Origin: B1SED10-75 sp964636865
GTDB taxonomy: Bacteria; Bacillota; Dethiobacteria; DTU022; PWGO01
Direction of reading: 5' to 3'
Length of the DNA stretch: 64,000 nucleotides
Assembly: GCA_964636865.1 (NCBI GenBank)
Contig: CAZWVJ010000008.1
Coordinates: 1 to 64,000 of the forward strand
Below the pieces are notes generated by a model. The model did not search any database. It saw only the letters and a program-made list of their open reading frames with translations, and was not told the origin of the DNA. Positions within the stretch are counted from its first letter, which is position 1. Every line of letters begins with the position of its first letter. Shown here in pieces: positions 51,554 to 60,755 of the stretch. The position numbers and the translations under genes are program-made.

Positions 51554-54500
51554 TCAGCTTTTTGCGCTTTGGTATGAAAATGAAAGTTGATTATCTTCTG
51601 CATGTATGCTTCCCACTTGCCCATCGATATAAATAGTGGCACCTGATTTAATGGTGACATTGTTAATTGTACATTCTTTATTGGTTTCGTCAACTTTAAG
51701 TTCTTTGCAATTAACAATGCATACTTTACCTAATTTCTGGGCCGATACCGCTGCATGGGAAGTAATGCCTCCCCGGCTGGTAACCAACCCGTCGCTTATA
51801 AAAATCATGTGAATGTCATCGGGTACCGTATCGGGCCGGATTAAAATGTGATTTTCCTCGGGATATTTATTTTTATTTTCTTGCAGATCTTCCATATAGA
51901 AGCTGACAATGCCCTTCATGAGGCCTCCACCAACTCCGATACCTTTACCGATCATGCTTCCTTGAGCATTGGTAGTGTTGAAGGAAACTTCTTTATCTTT
52001 GGGAGTAATTTCTTGTTCTCTGGTTTGAAGAAGGTACAGATCTTCCGGTTCCGGTGACTCAAAAGTAAATTCAATCTGCTGGTGGTTAAAACCGTGTGTT
52101 TCTATTAGTTCGGCAGCAATTTCATACAGGCGTTGAAAGATTTCAGGAAATGCAGATTCAAGGGAAAATTCAGAGTCCTGGTATTCATTTATACGTTGTC
52201 TTTCTGAAACAGGCATAGTATAAACAAGGCCGGAGACAATATCTTCTCCCTGACTGCAAGTTGTAAAATCTCCATAGAGATGGATGCCCGGTTTATTTAA
52301 TTTGGGATCATGGGTAAAAACCACCCCTGTACCGGAATTTCTTGAGCGGTTGCCCATTACCATTTTTTGGACGGTAACTGCCGTGCCCCATTCATCGGCG
52401 ATTTGCATATGTTTGCGATAAGCATTGGCTCTTTTAGAAGACCATGAATCAAAAACAATGGAAATGGCCTGCTTAAGTTGTTCAAAAGAATCTTCTGCAA
52501 CGAAAACATTATTTTTGTTGAGTATTTTTTTATATTCTTTAGCTATTTCTTTCATCTGCATCGCATTGAAGAAGGATTTAAGCTTAACATTATATCTTTT
52601 TTTATAATAAGCCATGATTTCATCAAACAAATCCCGATCGATGCCATATGCCATGCCCCAACTTTGGATAAATCGCCGGTAAGAATCCCAGCTCATCCAA
52701 GCTGTTTTAGCGTTTTTACCCAACTCTTCGGCGATAGCGTCATTCATTCCCACATTTAGAAGGGTAATCATGGCGCCGGGCATCGAAAATGCTGTTCCGG
52801 AACGAACAGATAAAAGCAAGGGATTTTTAACACTGCCAAACTGTAGCCCCTCGGAAATCTCTAACGCATGCACCTGGCTTAAAATTTTGTTTTCCAGGTC
52901 ACGCAGCATATTTTGGTTTTTAAAAATAGTTTGCTTGTGCCTGTAAACTTCTGTAGTGAGAACAAAACCGGGGGGGATGGGTAAATTATAAGAAGACATT
53001 TTTTTGAGGTAATATGCTTTGGCGCCCAGAAAAATTCGATTGTCCATGGGCAGGGTTTCTTGGGTTAAAGGACTGATAGCCAGTTCCGGCTTATAGCTGG
53101 TATTGGTGTGTATATGCACTTCCTTCTTGTTTTCAATCAGGTTTTCGGTCACATTGATTAAGTTAGCCAGGAAATTATCAAGTTCCTGCATTAAAAAGGA
53201 GGAGGATAATATATCCCGGTAAAAAATTTCAGATACGTTCATGAGCGTTTCGGCTGAATCATCGTATATTTGAGGGACTACAATATTAAGAGCTTCATCG
53301 TAAAACCTCATAAAATACTTATTTATTGCTTCTTTGATATGTCCGGACATGAATCTGAAAATGTTTATATACTGCCCCAATGTAACGCTGGGTGAAAAAA
53401 GGCTGTGCCGAATCATCTCCAGGGTAGAATTAAAATTTTGGTTTACTATGCCATCTAACTCAAGTCCTTTTTTGAATTGAACAAGCAATGCATATACTTC
53501 ATCAAGAGTGTGCGGTGAAAAATTTTCCAGGGGTAAATCTTTTAGTAATCGTTCAAACAAATGAGAGGCTAACTGTTCCAGTCTGTAAATGAGGCCCAGG
53601 GCTTCAAATTTCGGTTCTCTGTATTCTCCGTACATTGAAGGAATCCCTATGGCTATATGCCTTTTATAATAAATGTTTTCAACAGGTTCAGTTATAGTGT
53701 CGTCCAGTATTATTTCGTTTAAATCTTCCATAAAAGCATATACTTGTTCCAGGGCTTGTTGATGCAAATTTTGTTCCAAAAATTCTTGTAGTTGTTTGAT
53801 ATCATCTTGTTGGAAAAAATTACTGCGTGACAAAACATCAATGATGTTGTTGGCCTCTAAAGAATATTTAGCTAATAAAAGTTTGTTCATATGAAGAAGA
53901 TATATTAATCGTTTTTTATCTCTTTCATTCACCGAACTCTGGTTTTGAATAAATTCTGCGACCTCATCTTCAGGTAATTTCAAAAGTCCTTCAAAGTCAA
54001 CGTTAAAGTGTTCGCATACTTCATTCATGAGGAAGTTTATTTCTACAAAATACTCACTTTCTACATCAATGAATTCGATAACGTCGCTGGGAAGTATAGC
54101 TTGTAGTGGTTTTAAATCACCATTGTACCAAAAACCGGCTACTTTTTTTATAAGCTCTACATGCATGTTGTTACTTTCGGCGTGAATTTGCTTTCTGACA
54201 AAATGCATGAGCCGGTCTTTTCTACCGGAGAGTTCATCTATAGCTGTGCTGTAATCGCGTAGATCTCCTTCGGCGCCGATTTCGTTATAATATACCGGAA
54301 AAACTCTGGCTAATTGCTTGACCTGTTTAAATACTGACCCGATATTTGCGTTTAGCAATTTAGTAATATCACGCTGAAAAAGATCAGTGTCAGAGATAAA
54401 AATGCCGCCAAGTTTTAGATTAACCAGAAGAGCCGACAAAAGTTTTTTAAAATTATAAGGCGAGGTCCCGATTAATTCCAGCCAAACTCTAATATTTTTT

Positions 54501-55636
54501 ACATGGTTTGGGTTGGCTTTGGTTACCCAGTCATCAGTTATTTCAATTTTTCCCGGGAATACAAAACCAAACTCAATTAGTTTCTCTATGTAATGATTGA
54601 TGATTTCCTGGTCTTCAATGGCGGCAATTTCTTTTCCCAGTGTAAGTTGACAATCTAAAATTGTGCCGGTGTGCTGTTCTCTAAGATCAATGAAAAGGTT
54701 AAACATAATATCAATGAAAGGATAGATATCTTTGTTGGCAAGTTCTGCTAAAACTGTCTTGAGTAATCTATTCAGATCATAGAGGAGGTGATTTTTAAGG
54801 GGAATCATTCCCGGTAAATGCAACAAGTATAAAAGATAATATATCTTTTCTATGGAAAGCTCGAGTTCTTCGATAAAATGCCGATAATAGTTGGCAATTT
54901 CTTCAAAAAAGAGGTTTGACTCAATTTCGTTCCATTCTTGAGATGCTTCGATTTGCTCTGATAGATCCTTAAAGAATATTTTCCCAAGTTGCTTTATTTT
55001 TTCCCGACTTTCGGGAAGAAAAAGTTCTGATTTGCTTTCTATCCATTCCTCGATATTAGTGGTATTTTCCCAGTATGCACAGCTTTTCCGCAGGATTTCT
55101 TTGGTAATTTCGCAAATTTTTTGATTAAACTCTGGAACTTTGGCCAATTTTCTTAGATACATTTTAAAGTGCCTCGCATTCCGCAGGTAGATCTCTTCAT
55201 TTTTAGCCATTCCCTGTTCAATCAAATCCAAGCATTTCCAAATTACCCGGGGTGGATAGTTCTCTTCTTTGGCAAGTTTGTCTACAAACACGAAAAGTGT
55301 TCTAACTAATTGTTCCTGCAATTTTTCTTCCAGTTCTTTATTTTGTAGTTCTTCAAAAATATCTACCAAAAAAAGCAAGGCTTCTTCCGATTCTTCCACT
55401 GAATTATAAAGCCACAAATCATTTACGCTGATCTTGTGCAAACTTTTGATAATAAAAGCGTAATCGGGGTATGCATGGTTGTACTCTTTAATAAAATTTT
55501 CCGTTTTTTTGTTTATACCCCAGTATGAAGCAGATAAAGAAAGAAACCAATGATGCTTTTCCGGAAAATCTATCTGGTCTTGTTTTGTCTGAGTTAAATT
55601 AGCTTCTAACGCTTTTGATTTAAAAGTGCTTTTCAT
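51554..55636 (-). CDS. PEP synthase-like dikinase with a long novel N-terminal region and no PEP-binding barrel
   Basis: A 1360-residue protein with GGGGTG before the ATG. Residues 1 to about 860 are mostly helical and match nothing I recognise. An ATP-grasp domain of the PPDK/PEP synthase type begins near 866 (FLGAKAYYLKKM, IPPGFVLTTEVYRH; LSVRSGTAFSMPGAM near 945; HLYGDF and LQTREQEITP later). The swivelling phosphohistidine domain near 1235-1345 has RPDTVPDD and RGGITSHAAVSAQKLGK with H1294 as the phosphorylated residue. The TIM-barrel PEP/pyruvate domain is missing and the chain ends about 60 residues after the His. The acceptor is thus unknown and may bind the N-terminal region, as in rifampicin phosphotransferase or glucan water dikinases. 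Confidence 0.8.
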   Translation of the reverse strand: MKSTFKSKALEANLTQTKQDQIDFPEKHHWFLSLSASYWGINKKTENFIKEYNHAYPDYAFIIKSLHKISVNDLWLYNSVEESEEALLFLVDIFEELQNKELEEKLQEQLVRTLFVFVDKLAKEENYPPRVIWKCLDLIEQGMAKNEEIYLRNARHFKMYLRKLAKVPEFNQKICEITKEILRKSCAYWENTTNIEEWIESKSELFLPESREKIKQLGKIFFKDLSEQIEASQEWNEIESNLFFEEIANYYRHFIEELELSIEKIYYLLYLLHLPGMIPLKNHLLYDLNRLLKTVLAELANKDIYPFIDIMFNLFIDLREQHTGTILDCQLTLGKEIAAIEDQEIINHYIEKLIEFGFVFPGKIEITDDWVTKANPNHVKNIRVWLELIGTSPYNFKKLLSALLVNLKLGGIFISDTDLFQRDITKLLNANIGSVFKQVKQLARVFPVYYNEIGAEGDLRDYSTAIDELSGRKDRLMHFVRKQIHAESNNMHVELIKKVAGFWYNGDLKPLQAILPSDVIEFIDVESEYFVEINFLMNEVCEHFNVDFEGLLKLPEDEVAEFIQNQSSVNERDKKRLIYLLHMNKLLLAKYSLEANNIIDVLSRSNFFQQDDIKQLQEFLEQNLHQQALEQVYAFMEDLNEIILDDTITEPVENIYYKRHIAIGIPSMYGEYREPKFEALGLIYRLEQLASHLFERLLKDLPLENFSPHTLDEVYALLVQFKKGLELDGIVNQNFNSTLEMIRHSLFSPSVTLGQYINIFRFMSGHIKEAINKYFMRFYDEALNIVVPQIYDDSAETLMNVSEIFYRDILSSSFLMQELDNFLANLINVTENLIENKKEVHIHTNTSYKPELAISPLTQETLPMDNRIFLGAKAYYLKKMSSYNLPIPPGFVLTTEVYRHKQTIFKNQNMLRDLENKILSQVHALEISEGLQFGSVKNPLLLSVRSGTAFSMPGAMITLLNVGMNDAIAEELGKNAKTAWMSWDSYRRFIQSWGMAYGIDRDLFDEIMAYYKKRYNVKLKSFFNAMQMKEIAKEYKKILNKNNVFVAEDSFEQLKQAISIVFDSWSSKRANAYRKHMQIADEWGTAVTVQKMVMGNRSRNSGTGVVFTHDPKLNKPGIHLYGDFTTCSQGEDIVSGLVYTMPVSERQRINEYQDSEFSLESAFPEIFQRLYEIAAELIETHGFNHQQIEFTFESPEPEDLYLLQTREQEITPKDKEVSFNTTNAQGSMIGKGIGVGGGLMKGIVSFYMEDLQENKNKYPEENHILIRPDTVPDDIHMIFISDGLVTSRGGITSHAAVSAQKLGKVCIVNCKELKVDETNKECTINNVTIKSGATIYIDGQVGSIHAEDNQLSFSYQSAKS

Positions 55637-55713
55637 AAAATCACCCCAATAGCTGCACGCTTTGTTGTTTGTTTGACAAATGTGTAAATTTAGGAGTTAT
55701 CTTTTTCAAATAC

Positions 55714-55722
55714 ATTATATCA
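55714..55722 (-). promoter_or_regulatory. Extended -10 promoter for the dikinase-like gene
   Basis: On the minus strand TGATATAAT matches the extended -10 consensus TGN-TATAAT. It lies about 80 nt upstream of the ATG at 55636. There is no good -35 box. Confidence 0.4.
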
Positions 55723-55904
55723 GAAATAATATGAAAAAAATAGTTAGAAAAATAAGACAATACACTTCCTAAGCATAATCTGGCAGATAATATAATGGGC
55801 AGGAGAACTGTATATTTTCAAGAAATATTATTACTAAAGAACCACTAAGAACGCCCGGAAGTTTATGTTTTGATAAAGTTGCCATTTGATAGGAGTGACG
55901 GGGA

Positions 55905-57311
55905 ATGAGTGCTAACGAGAAAATACTACAGGAAGGTCTTTTTAATCGGGTGTATGGACTTTTTGAGGTTATGACCAAATTTCCGGAGGTAATGAGCGAA
56001 GCCGAACTGGAAGGTTTAATTAAAGTGCTTCCTCCCGATTCAGCAAACAGCATAAGATGCATCTTAAGGCCATCTATCCAGGAAGCAAGTATGTCTTACA
56101 TAAAAATGCTCAATGTGTGGCTTAAAGAAGCCAGGCAGGCGCGAGAAGAAGGTAAAAAAGTTATCCTTCTTCCTTTTAACTTTAACCCGGAAATAATTCA
56201 TTTTTTTGATAATCTATTTCCTCTTACCAGTGAAGTTCTTACTACCATGGGAGTAGTAGCCCTGGAGGGGCAGGGTCAAAGATACTGGGATTATGCTATG
56301 GGAATGGGAATGCCTGACCATATTTGTTCGGCAAATTCGGTGGAAATTGGCTCTGTGCTTACAGGAGTGGATTTTAAGCCTGATGCCGTGATTTCAGCAG
56401 CTCCGGGGGCTTGTGATATGAATGCTAAAATTCACGAGTTTTTGGCCAGATACCTCGAAATTCCTCAGTTTGTGATACAAAAGCCACCGGATAATACGCA
56501 GCGGGGATACGAATTTTTTAAAAACAGCTATAGAAAGTTATTTGCTATACTGGAAGATTATGCCGGGGAAGAAGTAAAAGAGGAAAGAATGCGGGAAGTG
56601 GCAGCAAAAGCGAATCGCTGCACGGAATTGTATTATGATCTTTGGGAATTAAAAAAGCAAATGCCCTGCCCCGTGCCGGGAATATTTTCTCTCTATATTA
56701 TTGGAGTTCGCTTTGCCATGTGGGGAAGGGATGAAGGTATAGCGACACTGCAAAAAATGGTAGAAGTGGCTCGCCGTAATCTTGAAGATCCACATTACCA
56801 AACTCGAGAAGAAGTTGCCCGGGTGCTCTGGACTTATGTAAGTTATTATTACGACTTGCTTGGTTTTTACGAATGGATGGATGAAAAGGGAATTATTAAT
56901 ATGGGGGACATGCTCCAGATTAATTTTACCCAACCCATTGATTTAAGCACCCGCGAGAGTATTCTTGACGGTATTGTTGAAAACGCATGGAATGCTTTTA
57001 TGACCAGGCAAATGGGGGGTGATTCCATGTCATTACGGTGGGTAAATGATCTGATTCACATTATTAAAGAGTTTGGTGTCAACGGTGCTATCTTTTGCGG
57101 TCATCATGCTTGTAAACAAAGCCAGAGTGTTTTTTCCATTGCCCGTAAGGAAGTTCAAGAAAAAGCCGGTGTTCCTACTTTAAAATTACAAGGGGATTCC
57201 TGGGTAGGTTCTATGACTCCCATGAGCGTTATTCAGGAAGAAGTGGATCAGTTTATAAATAATGTGGTTAATAAGAAAAGAAGACGTCGGAAAAGATCCG
57301 GAGGAATATAA
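55905..57311 (+). CDS. 2-hydroxyacyl-CoA dehydratase D-component-like protein
   Basis: A 468-residue protein; AGGAGTGACGGGG precedes the ATG. It resembles the HgdB/FldC/BcrC family: FNFNPEIIHFFDN, CSANSVEIGSVL, a GACDMN segment, and C-terminal FCGHHACKQSQSVFSIARK followed by GDSWVGSMTPM. Cysteines in HICSANS, GACDMN and HHACKQS are candidates for 4Fe-4S ligands. Known enzymes are heterodimers activated by an ATP-dependent component; neither a second subunit nor an activator is adjacent. It may be one of the orphan homologues with a double-cubane or other reductase role. The C-terminus is very basic (KKRRRRKRS). Confidence 0.75.
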   Translation: MSANEKILQEGLFNRVYGLFEVMTKFPEVMSEAELEGLIKVLPPDSANSIRCILRPSIQEASMSYIKMLNVWLKEARQAREEGKKVILLPFNFNPEIIHFFDNLFPLTSEVLTTMGVVALEGQGQRYWDYAMGMGMPDHICSANSVEIGSVLTGVDFKPDAVISAAPGACDMNAKIHEFLARYLEIPQFVIQKPPDNTQRGYEFFKNSYRKLFAILEDYAGEEVKEERMREVAAKANRCTELYYDLWELKKQMPCPVPGIFSLYIIGVRFAMWGRDEGIATLQKMVEVARRNLEDPHYQTREEVARVLWTYVSYYYDLLGFYEWMDEKGIINMGDMLQINFTQPIDLSTRESILDGIVENAWNAFMTRQMGGDSMSLRWVNDLIHIIKEFGVNGAIFCGHHACKQSQSVFSIARKEVQEKAGVPTLKLQGDSWVGSMTPMSVIQEEVDQFINNVVNKKRRRRKRSGGI

Positions 57312-57339
57312 TATGCAAATATTTCTATCCGTTATTAAT

Positions 57340-57822
57340 TTAGAATTTTCCTTCCAGCTTGCTTAAGTCCTCATGTAATTTTTTCTTCACTTTTTCTTTA
57401 TTTTTTAAGACATTTTTATAATCAAACGCCCCTTTAATATTATTGCCTGCCAATTCTTTTTCAAGATTGCGCAGTGTTTTGCCGGGCATCCCCATATGGG
57501 TGCAAAAAAGGACAATATTTTTTCCCGAAATGGAGTTTTCTTTTAGGAAACTTCTTATTGGAGGGGAAAAGTTAAAACTCCACACGGGTGTCCCCAAAAA
57601 AATCAAATCATACTTATGGAGGTCAAAATTATATTCTTTGAGTTTAGGGGATTCACGCATCATGACTTGCTTGCCGCCCCATATATGTTTGATGGGTTCA
57701 ACTTTTGAAAGCTCTTTTACGGGTTTGAGTTCCTGAAAGTCTACATCAAAATGTTCTCCTATGCACTCTGCGATAAACCTGGTGTTGCCTTCAAGTGAAT
57801 AATAGACCACTATTTTATCCAT
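57340..57822 (-). CDS. Flavodoxin
   Basis: A 160-residue protein with AGAGGTG before ATG 57822. The N-terminal phosphate-binding loop is YYSLEGNTRFIAE, and the second FMN loop is FLGTPVWSFNFSPP, followed by GKNIVLFCTHMGMPG. These identify a flavodoxin that binds FMN noncovalently. It may donate electrons to the 2-hydroxyacyl-CoA dehydratase-like protein in the convergent gene, but it lies on the other strand, so this is speculative. Confidence 0.85.
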   Translation of the reverse strand: MDKIVVYYSLEGNTRFIAECIGEHFDVDFQELKPVKELSKVEPIKHIWGGKQVMMRESPKLKEYNFDLHKYDLIFLGTPVWSFNFSPPIRSFLKENSISGKNIVLFCTHMGMPGKTLRNLEKELAGNNIKGAFDYKNVLKNKEKVKKKLHEDLSKLEGKF

Positions 57823-58185
57823 TGTACCGATTCACCTCTTTCTAACAAAATATTTTCACAGATTACTTCCTTTATATTTAAGTGCATCCAATTATACCAA
57901 TAATTATTTCTATTTGGCAAAGAAAGCCAAACAACTCAAAAATGCTGCTATATATCTTAAAAGAGGAAGAGTGAAAGATTATGTTGTAATATAAGAATGG
58001 AGTATATGAATTTAACAGTTGCAATTTATTTAAGTAATAAACACCGAAAGCCGAAAAACTTTTCAAGAAAAGATGTTTTATTATATTCTTTCCGTAGTTA
58101 AAAAATAATTTATTTAAACAGAAGTAGATACCGGTATTTACTGATTTGTGATTTTGATTAAAACCCGGCTTGTGAGGTCAGAAGA
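57823..58185. other. Divergent intergenic region
   Basis: A 363-nt AT-rich region with no gene. CTTTTC-AA-GAAAAG near 58060 is a small hairpin of no clear role. Confidence 0.4.
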
Positions 58186-59448
58186 ATGCGAAAAAAAATT
58201 TCTGAAAGATTAAGTGTTTTAACAGGAGGAAAAGCTCACAGAATAAAAAAACGATTAAGCAGGTATATTCTTTTTGTTTTAATAGTATTTTTAATTATAA
58301 TCGGAACCGATTTTTATTCTTTGCTTATTATAGGAGCCCTGGTAGTAGGGGGTATAATGTTAAATATTTACCTGAGTCGAATTAATGCCGGATTGCTTTC
58401 CCCTAAATCAAATGTAGCTTACAATACGAATTTAAAAGAAAACAACAAACCTCGTAAAAAAATCTACCGGGATGGCTCAGGTCACTGGCGCATTATAAAG
58501 AACGAGGCAAAAAAATTTAATATTTTGCATTTGAGTGATCTACATATAGGCAATAGTTTTATTAGTTTTAAAAGGGACAGAATGGCCTTCCGGGCTATAA
58601 GGCAGTTAATAAATCACGCTCAGCCGGATTTGATAGTGGTAAGTGGTGATGTGGCATATCCCGTTCCATTCTTATCGGGAAGCGGAAATAATTTGCAGGC
58701 AACCAGGCTCTTTGCCGGTTTTATGGAATCTTTCGAGATACCCTGGACAGTTACTTTTGGGAACCATGATGAGGAGGTATGTTCATGGTATCCTCTGGAA
58801 AAGTTGTGTGAGGTTTATGAAGATAGCAGGAACTGTTTGTTTCAGAGAGGTCCGGAAAATGTAACAGGTTTGAGCAATCATTTTATCAATATTGCAAACC
58901 CTGATGGAACTTTGAATACTTCCCTGGTGATGTTCGATTCCCACTCTTATATTCACCCCTTTTGGGTGCTTCATTACGATTATATCCGTGAAGACCAGGT
59001 TAATTGGTACGAGGAACAATTGAAGACAATTTCAACCCATTACAAATTAAACAGCCTGCCTTCTTCCCTCGCTTTTTTCCATATTCCCCTTAATGAATTT
59101 GATGATGCTTGGGAATTATATCAAAGGGATAATCAGAGCTCTGAAGTGAATTATTTTTACGGCCATAAAGTAGAAAAAGTTTCTGCCCCTCTCTACCGCA
59201 GTTCCCTTTTTAGCAAAATGATAGAATTAGGAAGTACAAAAGGCGTGTTTGTGGGGCATGATCACTACAACGATTTTTCTATTACCTACCGTGGTATCAG
59301 GCTTACATATGGAAAATCAATAGATTATTTGGCCTATATTGGAATTGTCCATTCCTCCCGGCAAAGAGGAGGAACTTTAATTGAAATTGATGAAAATGCA
59401 AATTTTGAGGTTACCCCTTTGTCTCTCTCGAGTATAGAAATAGATTAA
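58186..59448 (+). CDS. Membrane-anchored metallophosphoesterase
   Basis: A 420-residue protein with GTGAGGTCAG before the ATG. A basic N-terminus leads to two transmembrane helices (about residues 28-65). The rest is a calcineurin-like phosphoesterase with LSDLHIGNSF, SGDVAYP, FGNHDEEV, FFHIPLNEFDD and VGHDHYNDF, all metal ligands present. The motif order matches YkuE/SLR0328-type enzymes and purple acid phosphatase relatives that act on nucleotides or lipids. Active site location depends on topology, which I cannot determine with certainty; substrate unknown. Confidence 0.85.
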   Translation: MRKKISERLSVLTGGKAHRIKKRLSRYILFVLIVFLIIIGTDFYSLLIIGALVVGGIMLNIYLSRINAGLLSPKSNVAYNTNLKENNKPRKKIYRDGSGHWRIIKNEAKKFNILHLSDLHIGNSFISFKRDRMAFRAIRQLINHAQPDLIVVSGDVAYPVPFLSGSGNNLQATRLFAGFMESFEIPWTVTFGNHDEEVCSWYPLEKLCEVYEDSRNCLFQRGPENVTGLSNHFINIANPDGTLNTSLVMFDSHSYIHPFWVLHYDYIREDQVNWYEEQLKTISTHYKLNSLPSSLAFFHIPLNEFDDAWELYQRDNQSSEVNYFYGHKVEKVSAPLYRSSLFSKMIELGSTKGVFVGHDHYNDFSITYRGIRLTYGKSIDYLAYIGIVHSSRQRGGTLIEIDENANFEVTPLSLSSIEID

Positions 59449-59572
59449 AAAAAGGTGCAAATAATTCTGCATTCATATCATTCCTTTTTTAGCATTTTTT
59501 TGTGAGTATGAAAATCTTATTTGGGATAATAAATTGAAGGAGGATTTATTTTTTATTTATAGAAATTTAAAA

Positions 59573-59586
59573 TGAAAACGTTTGCA
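59573..59586. promoter_or_regulatory. LacI/CcpA-type operator
   Basis: TGAAAACGTTTGCA is a near-palindrome centred on ACGT and matches the cre consensus TGWAANCGNTNWCA at 13 of 14 positions. It lies 129 nt upstream of the Gfo/Idh gene and next to a TTGCGA-N16-TATGTT promoter (59590-59617). It is the likely site for the LacI-family regulator encoded at 60752. Confidence 0.55.
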
Positions 59587-59589
59587 TAG

Positions 59590-59617
59590 TTGCGAATGAA
59601 ATTAGATAGGATATGTT
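59590..59617 (+). promoter_or_regulatory. Putative promoter of the Gfo/Idh-LacI-ADH cluster
   Basis: TTGCGA, a 16-nt spacer, TATGTT, about 100 nt upstream of the Gfo/Idh ATG. The operator ends 3 nt before the -35 box, so a bound repressor would touch RNA polymerase. Confidence 0.4.
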
Positions 59618-59714
59618 ATTTGTCTCCGGGTCTTTGTCTTTAGTTTGGCAACTCCGGAAGTGAAGAAAATTGTTCGAGGCAGTTTTCTTTGATTAAAGAA
59701 ATAGGGGGAAGAAA

Positions 59715-60755
59715 ATGCGGAAACTGCGTTTGGGCATTATCGGTTGTGGAGAAATAACCAGGTTTATGAGCGTTTTTGCCAAATTGAATAAGAATATTCA
59801 AGTTGTAGGTTTTTATGCTCGCAATATTGAAAAAGCCCGCCGCTATGCTTCCTATTTTAGAAATGCTTCTGCTTATGATGATTATGTTGAAATGGCTCGT
59901 AATTTACAAATGGATGCTGTATACATAGCCCTTCCCCATCATCTTCATTTCCCGGTAATGCAGGAATATATTACCAGAGGAATCCATGTTCTGTGCGAAA
60001 AACCGGCAGCACGCCACTTCACAGAAGCGAATGAGGCCTTGAATTTAGCTCGGGAGTGCAAAGTTAAAATCGGTGTTAACTATCAATACCGCTATGATAA
60101 AGCTTGTTACCGAATGGCCAAAGCATCTCGAAATGGTGACCTTGGGAAATTGCATTATGGGATTTGCAATATACCATGGTCCCGGAGCAACGAATATTTT
60201 CAAAAAAGCCAATGGCATGCCCAATGGGAAAAATCAGGAGGTGGCACCCTAATTACCCATGGTTCTCACGGCCTTGATTTGTTGTTGTGGTCTTTTGGGT
60301 TAACTCCTGTTCAAGCGGCAGGTTTTAGTTCCCAACAGAAATTTTTCCATACTGAAGTAGAAGATCTGTGCATGGGAATTTTGGAACTTGAAAATGGTTC
60401 CCTTCTTCAGGTTACCAGTTCCATGGTAGCGATGCCGGAACAGCCTGCCATGGTGAAAATTTACGGATCGAAAGGGACTGCCATATGCACTTTCCGGGAG
60501 CTCTTTTCCAGTGTGAATTTTATTAAAACTTCCGTGCCGAATTATACTCCCGAAGTCCGGGGTGTTCATGCCATGGGAAGAAGTTTGGAGGCTTTTAGGC
60601 AATGGGTGGTTAAAGGTAAACCATATTATTGTTCCCTGGAGAATGTTGCCGGTGTGCTGGCGTCAATAGAAGCTATTTATGAAAGTAGCCATAGCCAGGT
60701 TAAAACTGAAGTTAGAAAAGGAGATTTTGATAACTACGGGGGAGAAATATTGTGA
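59715..60755 (+). CDS. Gfo/Idh/MocA-family oxidoreductase
   Basis: A 346-residue protein with AGGGGGAAG before the ATG. The Rossmann motif LGIIGCGEITRFM binds NAD(P); the CEKPAARH motif provides the catalytic Lys of the family; and GGGTLITHGSHGLDLLLW contains the usual His. Members oxidise or reduce sugars and inositols at C-OH. It is overlapped by the LacI regulator gene (GTGA), so it belongs to a sugar-type catabolic cluster with the zinc alcohol dehydrogenase and FAD oxidoreductase that follow. Confidence 0.85.
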   Translation: MRKLRLGIIGCGEITRFMSVFAKLNKNIQVVGFYARNIEKARRYASYFRNASAYDDYVEMARNLQMDAVYIALPHHLHFPVMQEYITRGIHVLCEKPAARHFTEANEALNLARECKVKIGVNYQYRYDKACYRMAKASRNGDLGKLHYGICNIPWSRSNEYFQKSQWHAQWEKSGGGTLITHGSHGLDLLLWSFGLTPVQAAGFSSQQKFFHTEVEDLCMGILELENGSLLQVTSSMVAMPEQPAMVKIYGSKGTAICTFRELFSSVNFIKTSVPNYTPEVRGVHAMGRSLEAFRQWVVKGKPYYCSLENVAGVLASIEAIYESSHSQVKTEVRKGDFDNYGGEIL

